Below are positions 1-7,439 of a DNA stretch of 51,372 bases, piece by piece. The DNA is from JBEEJZ01 sp046046915 (GTDB lineage: Bacteria; Pseudomonadota; Gammaproteobacteria; Burkholderiales; Burkholderiaceae_C). Both the position numbers and the translations under genes were made by a program. Positions within the stretch are counted from its first letter, which is position 1, and each line of letters begins with the position of its first letter. The stretch covers positions 1 through 51,372 of the forward strand of contig JBJOIT010000020.1 of the NCBI GenBank assembly GCA_046046915.1, read 5' to 3'. The notes below the pieces were generated by a model that saw nothing but the letters and a program-made list of their open reading frames with translations, was not told where the DNA came from and did no database searches.

Positions 1-748
1 TACCGACGATTTCGATTTCTTCGCCGACTTTGATGATGCCGCGCTCAACACGACCGGTCACCACGGTGCCACGACCAGAGATGGAGAAGACGTCTTCCAC
101 GGGCATGAGGAAGGTGCCGTCGACTGCACGCTCGGGCAGGGGGATGTAGCTGTCCAGGGCGTCGGCCAGCTTCATGATGGCGCCTTCGCCGAGGTCACCC
201 TTGTCGCCTTCCATGGCGAGCTTGGCAGAGCCGTGGATGATGGGGGTGGCGTCGCCTGGGAAGTCGTATTTGTCCAGGAGTTCGCGAACTTCCATTTCGA
301 CGAGTTCGAGCAGCTCGGCGTCATCAACCATGTCGCACTTGTTCAAGAACACGATGATGTAGGGCACGCCGACCTGGCGAGCCAACAGGATGTGCTCACG
401 GGTCTGGGGCATGGGGCCGTCAGCAGCAGAGCAAACCAGGATGGCGCCGTCCATCTGAGCAGCACCGGTGATCATGTTCTTCACATAGTCAGCGTGGCCA
501 GGGCAGTCCACGTGGGCGTAGTGGCGGTTGGCGGTTTCGTATTCGACGTGCGCGGTATTGATGGTGATGCCACGAGCCTTTTCTTCGGGGGCTGCGTCGA
601 TTTGGTCGTAGGCCTTAGCGGAGCCACCGAACTTGGCTGCCAACACGGTGGTGATGGCGGCTGTCAGGGTGGTCTTGCCATGGTCAACGTGACCGATGGT
701 GCCCACGTTCACGTGGGGCTTGGTTCGTGTGAATTTTTCTTTTGCCAT
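1..748 (-). CDS. tuf: Elongation factor Tu, 5' part (runs off the left edge)
   Basis: GTPase that delivers aminoacyl-tRNA to the ribosome. The visible N-terminal ~249 residues start MAKEKFTRTKPHVNVGTIGH and contain the P-loop GHVDHGKT, the effector region with RGITINTAHVEYE, the switch II DCPGHADYVKNM and the NKCDMVD guanine-binding motif, followed by the start of domain 2. The ATG at 748 is preceded by a purine-rich stretch. The three tRNA genes just upstream on the same strand form the tRNA–tufB arrangement common in proteobacteria, so co-transcription with them is likely. The C-terminal third lies outside the window. Confidence 0.98.
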   Translation of the reverse strand, partial: MAKEKFTRTKPHVNVGTIGHVDHGKTTLTAAITTVLAAKFGGSAKAYDQIDAAPEEKARGITINTAHVEYETANRHYAHVDCPGHADYVKNMITGAAQMDGAILVCSAADGPMPQTREHILLARQVGVPYIIVFLNKCDMVDDAELLELVEMEVRELLDKYDFPGDATPIIHGSAKLAMEGDKGDLGEGAIMKLADALDSYIPLPERAVDGTFLMPVEDVFSISGRGTVVTGRVERGIIKVGEEIEIVG

Positions 749-831
749 TGTGGACTCCGAAAAGTAACGATCAACACATTTAACAAATGTGTAGGCACCC
801 GCACTAACGGCGCGCCTGACAACACACCAAT

Positions 832-906
<75 letters not shown>

Positions 907-926
907 AATATTCTTTAGAACCTGAA

Positions 927-1000
927 TGGAGCGGGAGACGGGAATCGAACCCGCGTCATTAGCTTGGAAGGCTAGGGTTCTACCATTGAACTACTCCCGC
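927..1000 (-). tRNA. tRNA-Gly (TCC)
   Basis: Cloverleaf on the minus strand with acceptor GCGGGAG/CTCCCGC, anticodon loop CTTCCAA (anticodon TCC), T-arm GCGGG TTCGATT CCCGT and an encoded CCA. It lies 20 bp upstream of tRNA-Thr in the same cluster. Confidence 0.97.
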
Positions 1001-1076
1001 ATCTTGTTGCAAAAGCAGTCAAAAACCACTTCGCATCACGACACTTCCATCGAATCGGCTCAACAAATTCTTTCAC

Positions 1077-1162
1077 TGGTGGAGAGGGCTGGATTCGAAC
1101 CAGCGTACTCGCAAGAGGGCAGATTTACAGTCTGCTGCCATTAACCACTCGGCCACCTCTCC
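1077..1162 (-). tRNA. tRNA-Tyr (GTA)
   Basis: Class II tRNA with a long variable arm. The acceptor is GGAGAGG/CCTCTCC, the anticodon loop CTGTAAA (anticodon GTA) and the T-arm GCTGG TTCGAAT CCAGC; CCA is encoded. It is the first gene of the Tyr–Gly–Thr–tuf cluster. Confidence 0.97.
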
Positions 1163-1240
1163 GTCGGTGAACCACGAATTATGCCAGCTTTTTTGCAACT
1201 TTGACTAGCCGCAAGTCGTTTTTCTGTAGCATCTTGGGCA

Positions 1241-2002
1241 TCACCAAGCCACTGCAGACTCGCCTTGCTGCACAAGAAAGTCATTTGCCAGCCTGAAATG
1301 ATTGTTCCCAATAAAAGGAGCGGGCAACCTCAGCGCGGAAAGAGGCGATGGGTGATTGGATTTCAAAATCTGATGGCGCATGACCTGGTCACATCCACAA
1401 CCCTGACTTGCCGCCAGGACTCTATCCCAGGTCTTTTGTGCATGGCTGCCCCACAACATGAAAACCACGGGCCGGGTCTGACGTACAACGCTGAGCAGTA
1501 TCGAATCCGTCAACTGCTCCCAGCCGCGGCCCGCATGGCTGGCGGGCTGGCCTTGTTCGACCGTCAGGCAGGTGTTCAACAGCAGCACGCCCTGGCGAGC
1601 CCAAAGAACCAAGGACCCAGACAACCGGGTTTGCGTACACAAACCCTCACGCTGCAGTTCTTTGTAAATGTTGCGAAGTGATGGCGGCACCTTCACGCCT
1701 ACACCGACAGAGAACGCCAGCCCCTCGGCCTGATCCTCCCCGTGGTAAGGGTCCTGTCCCAAAATGACAACTCGGGTTTGCGCCAAAGGCGTCAACTCCA
1801 AAGCTTTCAAGGGCTGAGGCGGATAAATGATGGCACCCTGCTCGCACCGACCCTCAACAAACTTTGCAAGAGCATGACCCGCCAGACTTTGCCAAAAATT
1901 GGCGACCGTCTCTTGCCAGTCTGGCGCCACATGCCAGTCACCGGGCGCCCAACGCCTTAGACGGCTCTGGGCAGCATCCTGTGCGAACAGGTCCTGATTC
2001 AC
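1241..2002 (-). CDS. ung: Uracil-DNA glycosylase (family 1)
   Basis: Removes uracil from DNA in base excision repair. The 253-residue protein has the family 1 catalytic motif GQDPYHG at residues 82–88 (with the water-activating Asp) and the C-terminal HPSPLS loop with the catalytic His. Length is slightly above the usual ~225 because of an N-terminal extension. The start is a GTG that overlaps the trpC stop by 4 bp (GTGA), so it is probably translated coupled to trpC as the last gene of the trp operon. Confidence 0.95.
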   Translation of the reverse strand: MNQDLFAQDAAQSRLRRWAPGDWHVAPDWQETVANFWQSLAGHALAKFVEGRCEQGAIIYPPQPLKALELTPLAQTRVVILGQDPYHGEDQAEGLAFSVGVGVKVPPSLRNIYKELQREGLCTQTRLSGSLVLWARQGVLLLNTCLTVEQGQPASHAGRGWEQLTDSILLSVVRQTRPVVFMLWGSHAQKTWDRVLAASQGCGCDQVMRHQILKSNHPSPLSALRLPAPFIGNNHFRLANDFLVQQGESAVAW

Positions 2003-2799
2003 ACGCTTGACAGCGCAAACAGCTTGGCCAGCGCCTCGCCCGGATCAGCTGCACGCATGAATGCTTCCCCCACCAAGAACGCTTGTACTCCAGCCGCCCC
2101 CAGTCTGAGCACATCGTCACGGGTAACCACACCACTTTCCGTTACCAGCAAGCGGTCCGCAGGCACTTGGGAAAGCATGGACAAGGTGGTGTCAAGCGAG
2201 ACCTCGAAGGTGCGCAGATTGCGGTTATTCACACCCACCAAGGGGGTTTTGAGCTTCAGAGCACGAGCCAGCTCAAGGTCATCATGCACTTCCACCAGGA
2301 CGGCCATATCCAAGCTGCGGGCGATCAATTCAAGCTCGGCCATTTGCCCGTCGTCCAGGCAAGCAGCAATCAGCAGAATGCAGTCAGCGCCCATCGCCCG
2401 GGATTCGTACACTTGGTAAGCATCCACGATGAAATCTTTGCGCAGCACCGGCAACTGACACGAGGCCCGCGCTTGCTTGAGGTAGTCCACCGAGCCCTGA
2501 AAAAACTGGACGTCTGTCAAAACAGACAGGCAGGCGGCTCCGTTCTCAGCGTAGGTCTGGGCAATGTCGGCCGGAATGAAATCCGCACGTAACACGCCCT
2601 TGGAAGGGCTGGCTTTCTTGATCTCGGCAATCACAGCGGGCTGGCCGGCCGCATTTTTGGCACGCATGGCCCCCACAAAATCGCGGGTGAGTACGCGCGA
2701 TTCGGCATCTGCCCGCATGTCGGCAAAGGACTTGCGCCGGACGGCAGCAGCAATCTCCTGGCGTTTGACCGCAACGATTTTTTCAAGGATGTCGGACAC
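1999..2799 (-). CDS. trpC: Indole-3-glycerol phosphate synthase
   Basis: Closes the indole ring, converting 1-(2-carboxyphenylamino)-1-deoxyribulose 5-phosphate to indole-3-glycerol phosphate. The 266 residues form a monofunctional TrpC TIM barrel: AEIKKASPSKG near residue 60 carries the catalytic lysine, and VLRKDFIVD, GVNNRNLRTF, VTESGV and VGEAFM follow in order. Starts at GTG 2799 with a strong AAGGAG at good spacing. The trpD stop is 10 bp upstream and ung overlaps downstream. It lacks the fused TrpF domain found in enterics, and trpF is not in this window. Confidence 0.96.
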   Translation of the reverse strand: MSDILEKIVAVKRQEIAAAVRRKSFADMRADAESRVLTRDFVGAMRAKNAAGQPAVIAEIKKASPSKGVLRADFIPADIAQTYAENGAACLSVLTDVQFFQGSVDYLKQARASCQLPVLRKDFIVDAYQVYESRAMGADCILLIAACLDDGQMAELELIARSLDMAVLVEVHDDLELARALKLKTPLVGVNNRNLRTFEVSLDTTLSMLSQVPADRLLVTESGVVTRDDVLRLGAAGVQAFLVGEAFMRAADPGEALAKLFALSSV

Positions 2800-2809
2800 A
2801 AATAGCTCC

Positions 2810-3850
2810 TTATGCCGGTTGATTCGTGAGTTGATGTGTCAGTTGGACCAGCTGATCAAGACGTGCCCGCGCCGCGCCCGAATCAATCGCATCCCGAGCC
2901 AACAAAATGCCGGCCTGCATGGAGTCCGCCACATTGGCGGCGTACAGCGCAACCCCGGCATTGAGGATGACGATGTCACGAGCCGCCCCGGGTTGCCCCT
3001 CCAGCACGCCCAGCAGCATGGCACGTGACTGTTCGGGGGTATCGACACGAAGCGCACGATGACCCGCCATGGTCAGGCCAAAGTCTTCGGGATGGATTTC
3101 GTACTCGGTAATCTGGCCGTCTTTCAGCTCGCCCACCACGGTGGCAGCCCCCAGGCTGACCTCGTCCATCCCATCCTTGCCGTAGACCACGATCGCGTGC
3201 TCGGCCCCCAGACGGTGCAGCGCACGCACCTGAATGCCCACCAGATCGGGATGAAAGACGCCCATCAAAATATTAGGTGCGCCCGCAGGGTTGGTCAGCG
3301 GCCCCAAAATATTGAAGATCGTGCGCACGCCCAGCTCCTTGCGTACGGGGGCGACGTTTTTCATGGCCGGATGGTGATTGGGGGCGAACATGAAACCGAC
3401 ACCCACCTCTGCAATGCACTTCGCGATGTGTGCTGGAGGCAAATTGATGTTGACGCCCAAGCTCTCCAGTACATCAGCACTGCCGCTTTTGCTGCTCACA
3501 CTGCGCCCGCCGTGCTTGCTCACCCGGGCGCCTGCGGCCGCGGCGACAAACATCGAGCAAGTAGAGATATTGAAGGTATGCGAGCCGTCGCCGCCTGTCC
3601 CCACGATATCAACGAGGTGCGTTTTGTCGGCCACAAGTACCTTGGTGGAAAACTCACGCATCACTTGCGCTGCAGCCGTGATTTCACCGATCGTTTCCTT
3701 CTTGACACGCAGGCCGGTGATCAAGGCGGCCATCATCACCGGCGACATCTCACCATTCATGATGAGGCGCATCAGATGCAGCATCTCGTCATGAAAAATT
3801 TCGCGGTGCTCGATGGTGCGCTGTAGCGCCTGTTGAGGGGTGATAGACAT
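2810..3850 (-). CDS. trpD: Anthranilate phosphoribosyltransferase
   Basis: Transfers phosphoribose from PRPP to anthranilate. The protein has the PRPP-binding GTGGDGSHTFNIST motif, KHGGRSVSSKSGSADVLE, and the anthranilate-site NHHPAMKNVAPVRKELGVRT region. An upstream in-frame ATG exists at 3931, but the ATG at 3850 (MSITPQQALQ) has an AAGGAG ribosome site and gives the usual ~346 residues, so I chose it. It sits between ltaE (17-bp gap) and trpC (10-bp gap). Confidence 0.95.
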   Translation of the reverse strand: MSITPQQALQRTIEHREIFHDEMLHLMRLIMNGEMSPVMMAALITGLRVKKETIGEITAAAQVMREFSTKVLVADKTHLVDIVGTGGDGSHTFNISTCSMFVAAAAGARVSKHGGRSVSSKSGSADVLESLGVNINLPPAHIAKCIAEVGVGFMFAPNHHPAMKNVAPVRKELGVRTIFNILGPLTNPAGAPNILMGVFHPDLVGIQVRALHRLGAEHAIVVYGKDGMDEVSLGAATVVGELKDGQITEYEIHPEDFGLTMAGHRALRVDTPEQSRAMLLGVLEGQPGAARDIVILNAGVALYAANVADSMQAGILLARDAIDSGAARARLDQLVQLTHQLTNQPA

Positions 3851-3866
3851 CCCGAACTCCTTCCGT

Positions 3867-4919
3867 TCAAACCTTGAAAAACTGACGTATGGCAGCAATG
3901 GCGCGATCCACACCAGCGGTATCGACATCAAGATGCGTCACAAAACGCAGGCGGTACAAGCCAGTGGCCAGCACACCCCTGTCACGCAAAAACGCCAGCA
4001 ATGCGGCAGACTGTTCGCGCGCAGTACCCACCAAATCCACAAAAACAATATTGGTGTGCGGGGCCTCCACCGCCAAGCCCGGGACATCAGACAAGCCTTC
4101 GGCCAGATGCAGCGCGAGGGCGTGGTCATCAGCAAGCCGAGTCAGGTGATGGTCGAGCGCATAAGTGGCCGCGGCCGCAAGTACCCCCGCCTGGCGAAGA
4201 CCACCACCCGCCATTTTTCGAATGCGGTGCGCGCGCTTGATCAGCTCCCGGCTACCGCACAGCGCGGAACCCACCGGCGCGCCCAGGCCTTTGCTAAAGC
4301 AAACGGAGACACTGTCAAAGCACTGAGCGATGCGCCTGGCCTCGTGAGGAACATCACTGCCCAACCGTTGGGCTTGCGCTGTCGCCGCATTGAACAGCCG
4401 GGCGCCATCAAGATGTCGGCTGAGCCCACAACTCTGAGCCAGCTGCGTGGCCTGCTCAACATAAGAAAAAGGTAGGAGCTTGCCACCCAGGGTGTTTTCA
4501 AGTGCCAGCAAACGGGACTTGGCAAAGTGCGCGTCGTCAGGCTTGATGGCGCCAGCGATGTCATCCAGAGACAAAGTGCCATCGTCTTGGTGATGGATCG
4601 GCTGAGGTTGCACGCTACCCAGAACGGCGGCACCACCGCCCTCCCACCGATAGCAGTGCGCCATCTGGCCCACGATGTACTCGTCTCCACGCTGGCAATG
4701 GCTGAGGATGGCGCACAAGTTGCTCTGGGTGCCTGTGGGCATGAACAATGCCGCTTCAAATCCCAGCATGCTGGCAATCTTGTCTTGCAGCGCATTCACG
4801 CTGGGGTCATCCCCAAAAACGTCATCCCCCAAGGGGGCCGCCATCATGGCTTGCAACATGCCAGCGGTGGGACGCGTGACGGTGTCACTGCGCAGATCAA
4901 TCCATTGCCTAGTTGTCAT
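3867..4919 (-). CDS. ltaE: Low-specificity L-threonine aldolase
   Basis: PLP enzyme of fold type I that cleaves L-threonine or allo-threonine to glycine and acetaldehyde. The 350 residues begin with the LtaE signature IDLRSDTVTRPT, followed by MPTGTQSN, LENTLGG, the PLP-binding HLDGARLFNA and the Schiff-base lysine in CFSKGLGAPVGS. It lies inside the trp operon between trpG and trpD on the same strand, 54 bp after trpG, so it is probably co-transcribed. The role in tryptophan synthesis, if any, is unclear; glycine supply is the conventional function. Confidence 0.93.
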   Translation of the reverse strand: MTTRQWIDLRSDTVTRPTAGMLQAMMAAPLGDDVFGDDPSVNALQDKIASMLGFEAALFMPTGTQSNLCAILSHCQRGDEYIVGQMAHCYRWEGGGAAVLGSVQPQPIHHQDDGTLSLDDIAGAIKPDDAHFAKSRLLALENTLGGKLLPFSYVEQATQLAQSCGLSRHLDGARLFNAATAQAQRLGSDVPHEARRIAQCFDSVSVCFSKGLGAPVGSALCGSRELIKRAHRIRKMAGGGLRQAGVLAAAATYALDHHLTRLADDHALALHLAEGLSDVPGLAVEAPHTNIVFVDLVGTAREQSAALLAFLRDRGVLATGLYRLRFVTHLDVDTAGVDRAIAAIRQFFKV

Positions 4920-4973
4920 CGTCGTGCATCCAGCGCCAGCAAAGAGTTGAGGTAGCCATTAGCCACCCTTAAA

Positions 4974-5549
4974 TCAGTCCAGAAAGTTCTTCAACATGGC
5001 GTGACCATGCTCAGTGAGGATGGACTCTGGGTGGAACTGCACCCCCTCCATGCGAGCGGCATGGCCGAGTGCCTTGTGGCGCACGCCCATGATTTCACCA
5101 TCATCCGTCCAGGCCGTGATTTCCAGGTCGGCGGGACAACTGGCGCGCTCAATGGCCAAGGAGTGATAGCGATTGACGGTAAATTTTTCGGGCAAACCGG
5201 CGAACACACCCTGCTGCGTGGTGGTGATCACACTGGTCTTGCCATGCATGAGTTGCTGGGCCCGAACAATCTTGCCCCCCAGGGCCGCGCCTATGCTTTG
5301 ATGGCCCAGGCACACGCCCAAAATCGGCAACTTGCCCATGAAGTGCTGAATCGCCGGCACCGAAATGCCGGCCTCTGCAGGCGAGCATGGACCCGGCGAC
5401 ACCACCAGACGGTCAGGGCGGCATGCGGCGATACCCTCGAGCGTGATCTCGTCGTTGCGAAACACCTCAACCTCTGCGCCCAACTCACCAAAGTACTGAA
5501 CGATGTTGAAGGTAAAGCTGTCGTAGTTGTCAATCATCAGCAGTTTCAT
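4974..5549 (-). CDS. trpG: Anthranilate synthase component II (glutamine amidotransferase)
   Basis: Class I amidotransferase that supplies ammonia to TrpE. The 191 residues start MKLLMIDNYDSFTFNIVQYF. The nucleophilic Cys80 is in GVCLGHQSIG, and the His/Glu of the triad are in QFHPESIL near residue 170. It overlaps the trpE stop by 4 bp (ATGA), so the subunits are translationally coupled. It might also serve folate synthesis with a PabB, as in some bacteria. Confidence 0.96.
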   Translation of the reverse strand: MKLLMIDNYDSFTFNIVQYFGELGAEVEVFRNDEITLEGIAACRPDRLVVSPGPCSPAEAGISVPAIQHFMGKLPILGVCLGHQSIGAALGGKIVRAQQLMHGKTSVITTTQQGVFAGLPEKFTVNRYHSLAIERASCPADLEITAWTDDGEIMGVRHKALGHAARMEGVQFHPESILTEHGHAMLKNFLD

Positions 5550-7096
5550 TCCAGCCCCTCTTCCACCAGTTCACTGGCACGCAACAAGGCCCTGGCCTTG
5601 GCTTCGGTTTCTTTCCATTCCAGCTCAGGCACCGAGTCCGCAACGACGCCGGCAGCAGCTTGCACGTAAAGGGTCTGATCCTTGACGATGCCCGTGCGAA
5701 TCGCAATCGCCACATCCATATCACCCGCAAAACTCAGGTAGCCACAGGCCCCACCGTACAAACCGCGTTTGCTAGGCTCCAGCTGGTCAATCAACTCCAT
5801 GGCGTGCACCTTGGGCGCGCCAGTCAAAGTTCCCGCCGGGAAGGTTGCCTTGAGCACATCCATATTGGTCATGCCGTCGAGCAGCACGCCCTCCACGTTG
5901 CTCACGATATGCATCACGTGGCTGTAGCGCTCCACCGCGAATGCCTCAGTCACTTTCACGCTACCGGTCTTGGCAATGCGGCCTATGTCGTTGCGTGCCA
6001 GGTCGATCAGCATGACGTGCTCAGCGCGCTCCTTGGGGTCGGCCACGAGTTCTGCCTCAGTTGCCTTGTCCAGCTCCGGCGTAGCCGCGCGAGGGCGGGT
6101 GCCTGCCAGGGGGCGGATCGTGATCTTTTGCTCCGAGGTCTCGCCTGCGCCGATTTGCTCCTGGCGCACCAGAATCTCGGGCGACGCCCCCACCACCTGG
6201 AAATCACCGAAGTGGTAGTAGTACATGTAGGGACTGGGGTTGAGCGAGCGAAGCGCACGGTACAGGCTTAGTGGCGACTCGGTATAGCGCTTACTGATGC
6301 GCTGCCCCACCTGTACCTGCATGAAATCGCCGCCAGCAATCAACTCTTTGGCACGTTCTACGGCAGCGATGTAGTCGGCCTTGGCAAACTCACGCTGCGC
6401 AGGATAGCTCTGCGTGGCTTTTACCACCGGCGCACTGACCGAATACTTGAGCTGATCCTTCAGCTCGCGCAAACGCTTCTTGGCATTGGCATAAGACTCT
6501 GGCTGCGCAGGGTCTGCGTACACCATCAGGTAAAGCTTGCCCGAGAGGTTGTCGATCACCGCCAGTTCTTCGCACTGCAACAACAAAATATCCGGACAGC
6601 CCAGCGTGTCGGGAGGACAGCTTTTCTCCAGCTTTTTCTCGATGTGGCGAACCGTGTCGTAGCCAAAGTAGCCAGCCAACCCTCCGCAAAAGCGCGGCAA
6701 GCCGGGACGCAAGGCCACTTTGAAACGCTGCTGATAAGCCGCAATAAAGTCCAAGGGATTGCCGTTGGCCGACTCCACCACACGCCCATCGGTCACAACC
6801 TCAGTGACAGCCTGCGCACCAAAACCCGTCGAACGCAACAACGTTCGGGCCGGCAAGCCGATAAAACTGTAGCGGCCAAAACGCTCGCCGCCCACCACAG
6901 ACTCCAGCAGAAAACTGTTGGCACCGCCGGTCGCCGTTCCGGCTTGCACGCCAGCCGTCTTGCCAGCACTTTGGCTGTGGGCCAGTTTGAGATAAAGGGA
7001 TAGTGGCGTCTCGAGGTCGGCAAAGGCTTCCGCAATCAAAGGAATGCGGTTGTAGCCTTGCGCGCTCAGGCTTTTGAATTCAAGTTCAGTGATCAC
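5546..7096 (-). CDS. trpE: Anthranilate synthase component I
   Basis: Converts chorismate and ammonia to anthranilate, the first step of tryptophan synthesis. The N-terminal domain has the tryptophan-feedback LLES motif (SFLLESVVGGERFGRYSF). The chorismate-binding domain shows NPSPYMYY, RPLAGTRPR, DLARNDIGR, HIVSNVEG and GTLTGAPK. The open frame begins at 7147, but the GTG at 7096 gives the typical MITELEFKSLSAQGYNRIPL start and a 516-residue protein. The ribosome site there is weak (AGAG). The gene lies downstream of the leader peptide and terminator described separately. Confidence 0.95.
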   Translation of the reverse strand: MITELEFKSLSAQGYNRIPLIAEAFADLETPLSLYLKLAHSQSAGKTAGVQAGTATGGANSFLLESVVGGERFGRYSFIGLPARTLLRSTGFGAQAVTEVVTDGRVVESANGNPLDFIAAYQQRFKVALRPGLPRFCGGLAGYFGYDTVRHIEKKLEKSCPPDTLGCPDILLLQCEELAVIDNLSGKLYLMVYADPAQPESYANAKKRLRELKDQLKYSVSAPVVKATQSYPAQREFAKADYIAAVERAKELIAGGDFMQVQVGQRISKRYTESPLSLYRALRSLNPSPYMYYYHFGDFQVVGASPEILVRQEQIGAGETSEQKITIRPLAGTRPRAATPELDKATEAELVADPKERAEHVMLIDLARNDIGRIAKTGSVKVTEAFAVERYSHVMHIVSNVEGVLLDGMTNMDVLKATFPAGTLTGAPKVHAMELIDQLEPSKRGLYGGACGYLSFAGDMDVAIAIRTGIVKDQTLYVQAAAGVVADSVPELEWKETEAKARALLRASELVEEGLE

Positions 7097-7166
7097 GACA
7101 AATTCTCTGTGTGGGGCGCCGGGGCATCGCACCGGGCAAGGGCTCATTCAACGCCCGATTCATTCG

Positions 7167-7188
7167 AAAAAGTCTCTTGCATAGAGAC
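7167..7188 (-). terminator. Intrinsic terminator in the trp leader (attenuator)
   Basis: On the minus strand a perfect 6-bp stem GTCTCT/AGAGAC with a 5-base loop is followed directly by TTTTT. It lies between the trp leader peptide and trpE (GTG at 7096), the position of an attenuation terminator. The stem is short and not GC-rich, which suits a conditional terminator. Confidence 0.82.
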
Positions 7189-7189
7189 G

Positions 7190-7210
7190 TTCAGGGTGGG
7201 GCACCCTGAA
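7190..7210 (-). promoter_or_regulatory. Leader hairpin before the trp attenuator
   Basis: Perfect 9-bp inverted repeat: arms TTCAGGGTG and CACCCTGAA around a 3-base loop, 1 base before the terminator stem. The strand CTGAAC of this hairpin can also pair with GTTCAG at about 7264–7269, just after the Trp codons. That offers an alternative fold in which ribosome position decides the structure. The exact antiterminator pairing was not resolved by eye. Confidence 0.6.
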
Positions 7211-7239
7211 GCGCAATCACCGCAGTGATCAGGCGCGCA

Positions 7240-7329
7240 TCAGACCGCCGCCGTGGGGCAAGGCTGAACCCGCCAGGGCCAGGCTCCCCGGTCGCTAAGA
7301 CCTGTGACGGAGATGCGGTGTATGAACAT
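7240..7329 (-). CDS. trpL: trp operon leader peptide
   Basis: A 29-codon reading frame on the minus strand starting ATG (7329) and ending TGA (7242–7240). Codons 17 and 19 are both TGG (GAWPWR), two Trp codons separated by one proline, just before the hairpin and terminator that precede trpE. This is the classic arrangement for ribosome-mediated attenuation. There is no visible ribosome site; the −10-like TACACT ends only 6 bases before the ATG, so the message may be leaderless. The frame is too short for ordinary gene callers. Confidence 0.75.
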   Translation of the reverse strand: MFIHRISVTGLSDRGAWPWRVQPCPTAAV

Positions 7330-7335
7330 AGAGTC

Positions 7336-7344
7336 AGTGTAGCA
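7336..7344 (-). promoter_or_regulatory. Candidate trp operon promoter (extended −10)
   Basis: The minus strand reads TGCTACACT, an extended −10 element (TGN plus TACACT). No good −35 hexamer is seen at 16–18 bp. Spacing predicts transcription starting at or next to the leader-peptide ATG. The shared region 7345–7439 must also hold the promoter of the divergent chemoreceptor gene. Confidence 0.5.
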
Positions 7345-7439
7345 AAGGGCCACGGCAGGTCGCGCTGCCAGAATTCGATCACAACAAGCCGGTTATTATC
7401 AAATCAGATATTCAAAACACCTCTCAGAGAGCCTTCGCC

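Noticed and set aside
7191..7382. 63-residue open frame on the minus strand upstream of trpE with two tryptophans
   Set aside because: It overlaps the leader peptide in another frame, starts before the predicted promoter and continues into the hairpins. The 29-codon frame from 7329 explains the region better.
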